Assembly (NCBI GenBank): GCA_035318925.1
Contig: DATHDS010000005.1
Location: forward strand, 1-57,067
Direction: 5' to 3'
Length of the DNA stretch: 57,067 nucleotides
Origin: VAXT01 sp035318925
Lineage (GTDB): Bacteria > Actinomycetota > Thermoleophilia > Gaiellales > Gaiellaceae
The number at the start of each line of letters is the position of its first letter. Position 1 is the first letter of the stretch. The notes under the pieces are model-generated. The model saw only the letters and a list, made by a program, of their open reading frames with translations. It had not been told where the DNA came from and did not search any database. The translations under genes and the position numbers were made by a program. Positions 49,837 to 57,067 of the stretch are shown in pieces.

Positions 49837-50573
49837 TCCGGGGATTCTAGGAGTAGCTCCGTCGCCTCCGGGCGCGCGAAGAACCGGAAGGGGACGAAGG
49901 TCGTGCCGAGGCCAGGCGAGACGTGCAGAACACCCCCCGGCCGGTGGTAGAGGCCTTCCGCGTAGGTCCAGCGCAGGTGCGCGAGCCTCAACTTCTTGCC
50001 GCGTCCGTAGGGGATGCAGATCTGGCCGCCGTGGAGATGGCCGGCGAGGACGAGATCGAAGACGCCGGCCGGCAGCTTGTCGATCACGTTCGGGAAGTGG
50101 CAGAGCAGGATGCGGAGATCCGCGTCCGGGTCGGCGAGCTGCTCCGGATGGGCCGTGCCCCTCAGATACGAGCGGGGATCGACGCCGACGACCTGCACCC
50201 GCCGGCCGCGCAGCTCGACGGTTCGCGCGTCGTCGGCAAGAACCGTGGTCGAGCCGAGCTCGGTGACGGCGCTCGCCTTCGAGAACGGGTCTCGCGAGCT
50301 CGCGAGGTCGTGATTCCCCAGGACCACGAAGGAGCCGGGGAGGTTGTTCATGAGCATGCGCAGCCTCGGCTCGGCGCCCGGCCGCGAGAGCAAATCGCCG
50401 CTGATCGCCGTCAGATCCGGCTCCCGCGCGGCGGCCCAGTGAACGGCACGGTGGACGGCGTGCTCGCCGCGCGACGGAAACCCGAGGTGGAAGTCCGACA
50501 GATGAACGATGCGGAGCCCGTCCAGCTCCGCGGGCAAGCCGGAGAGCGGAACCTGCAACGTGCGCAGCCGCAC
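49833..50573 (-). CDS. Calcineurin-like metallophosphoesterase (start uncertain)
   Basis: 246 residues from the GTG at 50573. All metal-binding blocks are present: HLSDFHLG, ISGDLLS, VLGNHD, LCHFPN and LAGHLHGGQ. It resembles YaeI-type membrane-linked phosphoesterases. In frame upstream of the GTG, codons up to a CTG at 50645 encode a hydrophobic stretch (RLLAATVGGALAWGHFEAGW) that looks like a genuine N-terminal anchor. No ATG, GTG or TTG opens it, so a CTG start 5 bases after the upstream stop is likely. Substrate unknown. Confidence 0.88.
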   Translation of the reverse strand: MRLRTLQVPLSGLPAELDGLRIVHLSDFHLGFPSRGEHAVHRAVHWAAAREPDLTAISGDLLSRPGAEPRLRMLMNNLPGSFVVLGNHDLASSRDPFSKASAVTELGSTTVLADDARTVELRGRRVQVVGVDPRSYLRGTAHPEQLADPDADLRILLCHFPNVIDKLPAGVFDLVLAGHLHGGQICIPYGRGKKLRLAHLRWTYAEGLYHRPGGVLHVSPGLGTTFVPFRFFARPEATELLLESPE

Positions 50574-50649
50574 CCAGCCGGCCTCGAAGTGGCCCCAGGC
50601 GAGGGCCCCGCCAACCGTGGCGGCGAGCAGCCGTTTCGCGGTCAGGGCC

Positions 50650-51531
50650 CTAAACCTCGAGCTTGTCGAGGACCGGCTTGACCGAGACGACGTGGCGCTT
50701 GAACTTCAGCTCCGACTCCTCGAGGCCGGCGGCGACCCCGATCAACTGCGAGAGGTGGAGGATCGGCATCTTGAAGTCGCGACCCGTCTTCGCCTTCAGC
50801 TTCGACTGCCACGCATCGAGCGAGAGATGGCAGAGCGGGCACGGCGTCACCATCGCGTCGGCCCCGGCCTCGGTCGCCTGCTCGATCGGCTGGATCAACT
50901 CGCCGAGCGCGGTCTCCTCCCGCGCCTGGATGATCGGGAAGCCGCAGCACTTGATCTTGGCCGGGTAGTCGATCGCCTCCCCTCCGCAGGCGTCGATGAT
51001 CGCCTCGAGCGAGTGCGGCTTGTCCGGGTCCTCGAAGCCGAGGATCTTCGAGGGCCGCAGGATCTGGCAGCCGTAGAACGGCGCCACCTTGAGCCCCTTC
51101 AGCCCCTTGTGCGCGACCTGCTTGAGATTTTCGTAGCCGTCTCCCTCGGCGATCAGCCACAGGAGGTGCTTGACCTCGATCGATCCCTTGTAGCGCGGAG
51201 CGCCGACCGTCTCCAGGTTCTTGTTCACGCGCTCGAGCAACTCCTCGTCGTTCTTGAGCTGCCAGTTCGCCTGCCGCAGATTGAGCGTGCAGACATTGCA
51301 GATCGTCATCAGCGTGTCCGCGCCGGTCTCTTCGCCGTAGGCGAGGATCCGCGCGTTCAGGTGCAGGTAGTAGTCGGGCTCGGCCTCGTGGATGTCGCCG
51401 GCCCCACAGCAGGTGACCGATTCCAGCTCGTCCAGCTCGATCCCGAGCTTCGGCGCAAGTGCCTGCGTCGAGGTGTCGAGCTCCTTCGCCGAGAGCGACG
51501 CGAGGCAGCCCTTGTAGTAGGCAACCTTCAC
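50650..51531 (-). CDS. CCG-domain protein of the succinate dehydrogenase/fumarate reductase complex (HdrB-like, SdhE type)
   Basis: 293 residues from a GTG overlapping the sdhB stop (GTGA). Two CCG domains: CCGAGD with CNVC in the first half, CCGFP with CPLC in the second; each can hold an unusual 4Fe-4S cluster as in heterodisulfide reductase HdrB. No membrane helix. In SdhABE-type complexes this protein replaces the usual sdhC/D membrane subunits and links the enzyme to the membrane or to a quinone or thiol acceptor. No sdhC/D gene is present here, which fits. Confidence 0.9.
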   Translation of the reverse strand: MKVAYYKGCLASLSAKELDTSTQALAPKLGIELDELESVTCCGAGDIHEAEPDYYLHLNARILAYGEETGADTLMTICNVCTLNLRQANWQLKNDEELLERVNKNLETVGAPRYKGSIEVKHLLWLIAEGDGYENLKQVAHKGLKGLKVAPFYGCQILRPSKILGFEDPDKPHSLEAIIDACGGEAIDYPAKIKCCGFPIIQAREETALGELIQPIEQATEAGADAMVTPCPLCHLSLDAWQSKLKAKTGRDFKMPILHLSQLIGVAAGLEESELKFKRHVVSVKPVLDKLEV

Positions 51532-52613
51532 GAGTCGCCGTCCCTCTGCGCTTCTTCGTGGGTCCGCTCGGCCTCGACGTGCTCGATCCGCGCGAGCCCC
51601 CGCTCGCCCTGCACGATTCCGGCCGCCCCGTCGCGACCCTGTTCCTTGACGAGCTTGTAGAGCGCCCGCGACTCGTCGACCTCGGCCGCAACGTGGATCG
51701 GCCCCGGCGGCGGCACCTTGCCCCGCCGAGCCAGCGCGAGCGCGAACTTCGTCTCCTTCAGCGCGCCGAGAATTCCCTGCGTCTTCGGCACGAGCTCGGT
51801 CTCGCGCAGCCAACCAGTGGTCTTCGCCGAGGTGACGAACCAGTTCGCGTGCTTGGCGCCCAGGTCCCAGGTGATGTCGTGCCTGACCGACTCGGCGCCG
51901 AGCTTGGCGATTGCGTCGCGCGGGTCGACGCCCTTCGGACAGCGCTCGTTGCAGAAATAGCACCGCGTGCAGTCCCAGATCCCGTGCTCGTCGTTCAGCT
52001 CGTTCAGCCGCTCGACCTCGATGTTGTCGCGCGGATCGCCGACGAATCGCATGCCCTTGGCGAGGGCGGCCGGCCCGCGAAAGTCCGGGTCGGACTCCAT
52101 CGCGTTGCACTCCGAGACGCAGCAGCCGCACATGATGCAGAGCGACTCCTTGGCGATCACGTTCATCTGCTGCTGCGAGACGACGCGCTCCTTCTCGCTC
52201 GCCTCGTCGTAACCGGGATCGAGCCAGGGCTTGACGTCGCGGATCTTCTTCCAGAACGGCGCCATCTCGACGACGAGGTCCTTGATGATCGGCATGTTCC
52301 CCATCGACGAGATGACCGGGACGTGCCCGCTGTCGACGATCGGCTTCATCCGCTCCTTGCAGGCGAGGATCGCCCGGCCGTCCATCCGCATCCCGCAGGA
52401 GCCGCAGATCATCATCCGGCAGCTCTTGCGGTAGGCGAGCGTCCCGTCGTGGCGGTCCTTGATGATGTCGAGCACGTCGAGGAGGCAAGCCCATTCGGGC
52501 GCCTCGACCTCGTACGTCTTCAGCGCGCGCTCGCCGTTCGCGTCGACGCGCCAGATCTTGAGCGCGACTTCCATCGTCGACCCTTCCCACGTGTGGACCG
52601 CGGCTTCGCTCAT
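51528..52613 (-). CDS. sdhB: Succinate dehydrogenase/fumarate reductase iron-sulfur subunit
   Basis: 361 residues from the ATG giving MSEAAVHTW; a later ATG (MEVALKI) is possible. Cysteines for [2Fe-2S] are 65, 70, 73 and 85; for the other clusters CIMCGCCVSEC (159-169) and CTRCYFCNERC (215-225). A C-terminal extension of about 120 residues beyond the usual SdhB length is rich in charged residues. It passes electrons from SdhA to the CCG protein encoded next (4-base overlap). Confidence 0.94.
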   Translation of the reverse strand: MSEAAVHTWEGSTMEVALKIWRVDANGERALKTYEVEAPEWACLLDVLDIIKDRHDGTLAYRKSCRMMICGSCGMRMDGRAILACKERMKPIVDSGHVPVISSMGNMPIIKDLVVEMAPFWKKIRDVKPWLDPGYDEASEKERVVSQQQMNVIAKESLCIMCGCCVSECNAMESDPDFRGPAALAKGMRFVGDPRDNIEVERLNELNDEHGIWDCTRCYFCNERCPKGVDPRDAIAKLGAESVRHDITWDLGAKHANWFVTSAKTTGWLRETELVPKTQGILGALKETKFALALARRGKVPPPGPIHVAAEVDESRALYKLVKEQGRDGAAGIVQGERGLARIEHVEAERTHEEAQRDGDS

Positions 52614-52617
52614 TCCG

Positions 52618-53448
52618 TCACCGGCTCCCGGCCGTGATCCCGTCGCCGAAGGTGAACATGTGTCCGCATGTGTCATACCCATCCGAGGCGCTGCCCGTCG
52701 ACGACTTCTCCTTCTTGCAGTCCTGCAGCATGAGCTTTCCGAACTCCTCCTCCGTCAGGGTCTCGTCTGCAGGCGGTGCTTTCACGTCGACGGGGATCCC
52801 ATAGTCGAAGAAGTCCAAGGTCATCTGCGTGGCAGGGCCGTCATTCTCGGGGAGCTCCACCTGAACGCGCCGCAGCCGGTCTTCGGAGTCGATCCAGAAG
52901 TCGATGGACGCACTCTTCTGGTCGGGCCAGTATTCACGGAATATGCCCCGAATGTCTGTCCGATCTTTGGCCGGCATCTCGTTCGCCGCGCGCTCGAAGT
53001 TCAGCCGCGCCCGGTCGTGCGTGACCTTGACGCCGCGAACCTGATCCGAGGCCATCGTCTCAACGTCGCTCGCGCCGCGGAGGAAGCCGAGAAGCGCGCC
53101 CGGATTGCGCGCGAATGGTGAGAGTAGCCCGTCCTCGCTGGCCGGCAGCTTCATCCACTGCTTGCCCTTCGTGGGCGCGAACCGAGGTACCGCCGTATAT
53201 ATGGCGTCCTCGGTGTAGAGAACCTCATAGCCCTCGACATCGTTGAAGCGGCCCACGCCGTGCACGTAGTCGTAGACGCCGGCGATCGCCCACGCCGGCT
53301 CCTTTCCCACCACCAACTGAAGCTCGATCCCGGAGGATCCGCCGTTGGTCGCCTTGGGAAGTGGCCCGGAACCGGGATTGCTCGCAGTTCGAGCACCGCA
53401 GCCGGCGAGCAGCGGCACGAGCAACAGCGTGACGATGCCTCGCCGCAT
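52618..53448 (-). CDS. LppX/LprG-like lipoprotein, second of a tandem pair
   Basis: 276 residues from the ATG giving MRRGIVTLLL. Lipobox LLAGC with Cys17. The mature protein has the beta-sheet plus helix pattern of outer-leaflet lipid-carrier lipoproteins (LppX/LprAFG-like): GVKVTHDRARLNFE, IDFWIDSEDRLRRVQVELP. It is weakly similar to the preceding gene in layout and has the same start context (GTATTGATGCGGCGAG). It ends 4 bases before sdhB, so it is within the sdh operon. A role in lipid or quinone handling near the enzyme is conjecture. Confidence 0.8.
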   Translation of the reverse strand: MRRGIVTLLLVPLLAGCGARTASNPGSGPLPKATNGGSSGIELQLVVGKEPAWAIAGVYDYVHGVGRFNDVEGYEVLYTEDAIYTAVPRFAPTKGKQWMKLPASEDGLLSPFARNPGALLGFLRGASDVETMASDQVRGVKVTHDRARLNFERAANEMPAKDRTDIRGIFREYWPDQKSASIDFWIDSEDRLRRVQVELPENDGPATQMTLDFFDYGIPVDVKAPPADETLTEEEFGKLMLQDCKKEKSSTGSASDGYDTCGHMFTFGDGITAGSR

Positions 53449-53470
53449 CAATACTGCCTTTGCCACTCCG

Positions 53471-54373
53471 TCAGCCTGACTTCTCGATCAGCGTGGCGAG
53501 ATCGAACACCTGGCCCGCAGGCGGAAGAGCGACGGCGACTGTCGCGCCGAAATCGTAGAGCTCCATGGTCAGATCCATCTTCCTCGGCTGACGCCGGCCC
53601 GTGCGCTGGTCTTTGATTCGCATTGTGTAGCTGTACTGCATCTTGCGGACGAGGTGATCGTCGCCAATCCAGACGTCCGCTGGGATCGTCCTCACGCCCG
53701 CGAGCTTGATGAGTTGGTCGATCGTCTTGCTCATCTCGTCTCGCCGACCCGGAGGCACGAGGTTCGGATACTTCTGGAGGTCAATCGTGCCGTGATAGTG
53801 CGTCGTCTCGACTCCACGCACTGTCTCATGGCCCCTCGCCTCCACCTTCCCGCTGACGGCTCGAAGGTAATCGACGGCCTGAGCGGGATTGGAGCCCCCC
53901 AGCGTCGTGAACTGCTGGAAGTCGATGCCGGCCTGCTCACCGAGCCTCTGATAATCGAACTTGACCCAGGGCTTCGACGTTTTCATCAACCGAGTCATGA
54001 ACGGCATTCGTAGATAGGCCACGAGCCGGCCTTTCGAGAAATCCAAGACCATCTCGCCTCGCCAAGCTTCCGGCGGGCCAACGCGCTTTGCAGCCCCCTT
54101 GATGCCTGACATGGCCTCTCTCCTGACGTCGGTCATGTCGATCGTCATGCGGCCGCGCTTGATTCGGCTGTCGACGACTCCTGCTGACGTTGTCGTGATC
54201 GCACCCGGGATGCCCGGGACGCTCGTCGTCGTCGTCATGTCGATGCGAACCCCCGAGTACTTGCCGGTCGCCGCGGCAGCATTCGCAACCTGATCGAGCG
54301 AGACGGTGTCGCCCGCGCCGCACCCGACCAGGACGATCGTGGATAGAAGGCAGAGGATCAGGGCTCGCCGCAT
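53471..54373 (-). CDS. LppX/LprG-like lipoprotein, first of a tandem pair
   Basis: 300 residues. The ATG shares a base with the sdhA stop (TGATG), so translation is coupled. Lipobox LVGC with Cys18. The mature part shows GKYSGVRIDMTTTT, RGRMTIDMTDV, GVETTHYHGTIDL, ADVWIGDDHLVRKMQYSYTM and MELYDFG, the pattern of LppX/LprAFG-type lipoproteins with a lipid-holding cavity. A paralogue follows directly. Two lipoproteins between sdhA and sdhB are unusual. Confidence 0.85.
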   Translation of the reverse strand: MRRALILCLLSTIVLVGCGAGDTVSLDQVANAAAATGKYSGVRIDMTTTTSVPGIPGAITTTSAGVVDSRIKRGRMTIDMTDVRREAMSGIKGAAKRVGPPEAWRGEMVLDFSKGRLVAYLRMPFMTRLMKTSKPWVKFDYQRLGEQAGIDFQQFTTLGGSNPAQAVDYLRAVSGKVEARGHETVRGVETTHYHGTIDLQKYPNLVPPGRRDEMSKTIDQLIKLAGVRTIPADVWIGDDHLVRKMQYSYTMRIKDQRTGRRQPRKMDLTMELYDFGATVAVALPPAGQVFDLATLIEKSG

Positions 54374-56055
54374 CAATACTTTCGTTCCTCGGGTTGCCAT
54401 TTCGTAACCGTCACCGGCTTCCAGTCCAGAACCGGCTGGTCGGCGATCCAGCGGACGATCGTGTGCTTCATGAAGTTCTCGTCGTCGCGGTCAGGGTAGT
54501 CGTATGGGCGGGCGTGGGCGCCGCGGCTCTCCTTGCGCGCGAGGCCGGAGACGAGCATGCAGGAGGCGAGCTCGAGCAGGAACCCGAGCTCGAGCGCCTG
54601 CGTCAGGTCGTTGTTGAAGACCTCGCCCTTGTCGTCGACGACGACGTTCTCGTAGCGCTCGCGGAGGTAGCCGACGATCCGCTCCTGCTCCTTCATCTGC
54701 TTCTCGCGCCGGAAGACGCCGAAGTTCTCGTGCATCGTCTTCGCGAGCTCGTCCCGGATCAGCCAGGGCCGCTCGCCGTCGCGCCGGTCGAGCAGCGTCT
54801 TCAGCTCGCGCCGGGCATCCGACTCGACCGAGGGCGGAACCGTCACGGTCGTGTGCGTCAGCGCCCAGTCGGCGGCGACGGCGCCCGCACGCTTGCCGTA
54901 CGTGATCGTCTCCATCAAGGCGTTGCCTCCGAGCCGGTTCGCACCGTGCACCGAGACGCACGCGCACTCGCCGGCGGCGTACAGCCCCTGGAGCTCGGTC
55001 TTCCCGTCGACGTCAGTGTCGATGCCCCCCATGTGATAGTGCGCGCCGGGCCGGACGGGAATCGGCTCGTAGATCGGGTCGACGAGCGCGAAGGTCATCG
55101 CGAGCTCGCGGGTACCGTGCAGCCTCTCGAGGATCTTCTCCGCCCCGAGATGGCGGAGATCCAGGAGCACGCTCCCGTCCACCCCGCGCCCCTCGTCGAT
55201 CTCGGTCTGCTCAGCCCGTGAGATGACGTCGCGGCTCGCGAGCTCCATCGCGTTCGGCGCGTACTTTTTGAGGAAACGCTCGCCCTCGGAGTTGAGGAGG
55301 TACGCGCCCTCACCGCGCGTCCCTTCCGTGATCAGCACGCCCGTCGGCGAGAGCGTCGTCGGGTGGAACTGCATCATCTCCATGTCCTTCAGCGGAACGC
55401 CGACGCGGAGGGCCATCGTCATGCCGTCACCGGTGCACGCGTATGCGTTCGTCGTCCCCTGGTAGAGCCGTCCGGCGCCACCCGTGGCGATGATGACCGT
55501 CTTGGCGCCGATCGTGTGCAGGCCGCCGTTCAGCAGATCCCACGTGATCACGCCCTGGCAGCGATCGTCGTCGACGACGAGCTTCCAGGCGAAGAATTCC
55601 TCATAGACCTTGAGGTCGCGCTTCATCACCTGCTCGTAGCAGACGTGAATGAGGACGTGGCCCGTGATGTCCGCCGCATATGCCGTGCGGGGCTCGCCCG
55701 CCGCGCCGAAGGGCCGCTGCGCGATCCGGCCGTCCTCGGTGCGCGAGAAGACCGCTCCCCAGTTCTCGAGCTGGTAGACGTCGTCGGGCGCCTCGTCGCA
55801 GAGGATCTGGATCGCGTCCTGGTCGCCGAGGTAGTCGGAGCCCTTGACCGTGTCGTAGGCGTGCGACTCCGGGTCGTCCTCGGACGCGTTCCCGAGCGCC
55901 GCGTTGATCCCGCCCTCGGCCGCGCCAGAGTGGCTGCGCACCGGGTGAATCTTGGAGAGGAGGGCGACGTCGGCGCCTACGTCGAAAGCCTCGATTGCCG
56001 CGCGCATTCCCGCGCAGCCGGCACCGACGATCAGCACGTCGTGCTTCGCTTCCAC
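54373..56055 (-). CDS. sdhA: Succinate dehydrogenase/fumarate reductase flavoprotein subunit
   Basis: 560 residues from the GTG giving EAKHDVLIVGAG; the frame is open upstream but loses similarity. FAD motif GAGCAG (11-16), FAD-linking His42 in RSHSGAAEGG, active-site regions HPTTL, GTRGEGAYLLNSEGERF and HGANRLGGN. It oxidises succinate to fumarate (or the reverse) and passes electrons to SdhB. The stop overlaps the lipoprotein start. sdhB is two genes away, an interrupted order. Confidence 0.94.
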   Translation of the reverse strand: MEAKHDVLIVGAGCAGMRAAIEAFDVGADVALLSKIHPVRSHSGAAEGGINAALGNASEDDPESHAYDTVKGSDYLGDQDAIQILCDEAPDDVYQLENWGAVFSRTEDGRIAQRPFGAAGEPRTAYAADITGHVLIHVCYEQVMKRDLKVYEEFFAWKLVVDDDRCQGVITWDLLNGGLHTIGAKTVIIATGGAGRLYQGTTNAYACTGDGMTMALRVGVPLKDMEMMQFHPTTLSPTGVLITEGTRGEGAYLLNSEGERFLKKYAPNAMELASRDVISRAEQTEIDEGRGVDGSVLLDLRHLGAEKILERLHGTRELAMTFALVDPIYEPIPVRPGAHYHMGGIDTDVDGKTELQGLYAAGECACVSVHGANRLGGNALMETITYGKRAGAVAADWALTHTTVTVPPSVESDARRELKTLLDRRDGERPWLIRDELAKTMHENFGVFRREKQMKEQERIVGYLRERYENVVVDDKGEVFNNDLTQALELGFLLELASCMLVSGLARKESRGAHARPYDYPDRDDENFMKHTIVRWIADQPVLDWKPVTVTKWQPEERKY

Positions 56056-56143
56056 TCGCCCGGACGCTATCGCAAGCGCTTGGGCCCAGGCTTCGTTGCA
56101 GGTGCGGCGATCGGCGCGCAGCGCCGATCGCCGCGTCATGCTC

Positions 56144-57031
56144 CTACGGGCAGCGAGCCCGCCGCTCGGCCGAGCAACGGTCGCGACCGCCGCCGCCGTC
56201 CGCGAAGTCGCGGCCGCCGTTACCCGACAGGACCTCGTTGGCTCCAAGCCCAATCAGACGGTCTGCGCCGCCTTCACCCTCGAGCCTGTTCCCGCCGACG
56301 GTGCCGAGCAAGCGGTCGGCGTGGTTCGAGCCGTCGACGTCCTCGAAGTGAGAGAGCCGGTCGGTGCCCCAGCCGACGGCCTTGCCGGTGCCGAGGTTGA
56401 CCACAACGCCGTTCGGCGAGTCGTAATAGACCGCGACGTCGCGGCCTGCGCCCCCGTCGACCACGTCGTCGCCGGCGTCACCGCTGACCATGTCTGCTCC
56501 GCCACCGCTCCTGATCGTGTCGTTGCCGTCCTCGCCAGCGATCAGGTTCATTCGTCCGTCGCCCGTGAGAACGTCGTCGAAGTCGGACCCGACGACCGAG
56601 TTCAGGTTTGCGAGCGTGTCGGTGCCGTCCCCGCTCGCGGTCCGAGCCGAGAGATCCACGACAACAGGCCCCGGCGAGTCCTTGTAGATCGCGATCGTGA
56701 GCGCCGCGTCACCACCATCGATCCAATCGTCGCCCGCGCCGCCGTCAATTCCATCGAAGAAGCCGTCGCCGGCGTCGATCCTGTCATTCCCGTCACCAGC
56801 GCAGACGAGATCGTCGCCGCCGTGGGCGTTGATCACGTCGTTGCCTGCGAGCGCAACGATCACGTCGTCTTTGCTCGTGCCCGCGATCAGATCGTCTCCT
56901 TCGGTACCGACGATCGTCGCCCGTTCGCCCAGACACGTCGCCGCGGAGTCCGCGGGGGCACCCGAGCTCGTCGCAAGCACTGTCAGGGCGGCGCTGATCA
57001 ACACCATCGCCACCTTCGTCCTGCCTTTCAT
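56144..57031 (-). CDS. Secreted RTX (hemolysin-type calcium-binding repeat) protein
   Basis: 295 residues from the ATG giving MKGRTKVAM, 5-10 bases after GGAGGG. Signal peptide 1-28. From residue 40 on it is made of GGxGxDxxx nonapeptide repeats (GNDRIDAGDG, GGAGDDWIDGG, GEDGNDTIRSGGGADMVSG), forming a calcium-stabilised beta-roll. No toxin or protease domain is attached. The Sec-type signal differs from the type I secreted RTX proteins of Gram-negatives. Likely a surface or released calcium-binding protein. Confidence 0.9.
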   Translation of the reverse strand: MKGRTKVAMVLISAALTVLATSSGAPADSAATCLGERATIVGTEGDDLIAGTSKDDVIVALAGNDVINAHGGDDLVCAGDGNDRIDAGDGFFDGIDGGAGDDWIDGGDAALTIAIYKDSPGPVVVDLSARTASGDGTDTLANLNSVVGSDFDDVLTGDGRMNLIAGEDGNDTIRSGGGADMVSGDAGDDVVDGGAGRDVAVYYDSPNGVVVNLGTGKAVGWGTDRLSHFEDVDGSNHADRLLGTVGGNRLEGEGGADRLIGLGANEVLSGNGGRDFADGGGGRDRCSAERRARCP

Positions 57032-57067
57032 CACGCCCTCCTTGTCTGGGCCCGTCCCGACGCCTCG

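Noticed and set aside
1..57067. CRISPR array, transposase or toxin-antitoxin pair
   Set aside because: No regularly spaced repeats, no transposase motif and no small coupled toxin/antitoxin genes were found.

Overview
The window is high-GC DNA with short intergenic gaps, frequent GTG/TTG starts and start/stop overlaps. The order dnaX-ybaB-(two-component pair)-recR-lysC-asd, a SARP/BTAD regulator, Ser/Thr kinases, an SdhA/SdhB/CCG-protein type succinate dehydrogenase and several class III cyclase fusions point to an actinobacterium. A deep-branching soil lineage such as Thermoleophilia/Gaiellales is my best guess; this is inferred from gene content, not from a marker-gene comparison.

Layout. 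1-3189: a very large secreted protein (minus strand, cut by the window edge) with Asp-box repeats, polyproline linkers and Kelch-like repeats. 3.3-6.5 kb: O-methyltransferase, FG-GAP/PASTA exported protein and fabF. 6.5-8.7 kb: convergent ATP-dependent DNA ligase (LigC type) and primase-polymerase (PolDom), the LigC/PrimC pair of mycobacteria. 8.9-9.2 kb: tRNA-Ser(GCT) and tRNA-Ser(CGA).

9.2-22.1 kb: a putative integrated island. The 3' part of tRNA-Ser(CGA) is repeated at 22075-22136 (almost exactly) and at 11897-11955 (diverged but still able to pair). The C-terminal stub of a tyrosine integrase lies beside the intact tRNA. The cargo is almost entirely signalling: a receptor-like cyclase fused to a periplasmic binding domain; two operons each with a histidine kinase and a response regulator, flanking an orphan TRAP-type binding lipoprotein; a secreted beta-helix protein and a secreted TolB-like propeller sharing one duplicated promoter/leader; and a cyclase-receiver-HTH fusion. 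One kinase keeps the phospho-acceptor His but has a ruined ATP-binding domain, while the other has a good ATP-binding domain but Arg in place of the His. This complementary pair is the best candidate here for an undescribed system.

22.1-32.5 kb: beta-propeller protein with a ubiquitin-like MoaD/ThiS protein ending in Gly-Gly; tRNA-Ser(GGA); membrane-anchored cytochrome c; WxL/DUF916-like surface pair; peroxiredoxin and DsbA-like thioredoxin; and a MarR-ABC exporter operon bracketed by two hydrolase-cyclase paralogues, one with a dead hydrolase. 32.5-36.3 kb: two secreted proteins of unknown function, tRNA-Val(CAC), a signal recognition particle RNA (probably large type) and a BTAD-USP regulator. 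36.3-42 kb: two Ser/Thr kinases, a SIMPL protein, a deacetylase-like protein and a flippase. 42-49.1 kb: housekeeping block dnaX, ybaB, receiver/kinase pair, recR, lysC, asd. 49.2-56.1 kb: a minus-strand operon sdhA, two tandem LppX-like lipoproteins, sdhB, CCG protein, metallophosphoesterase, GNAT. 56.1-57.0 kb: secreted RTX-repeat protein.

No CRISPR array, intact transposase, intact integrase or replication origin was seen. All function calls come from reading motifs; no database search was run.
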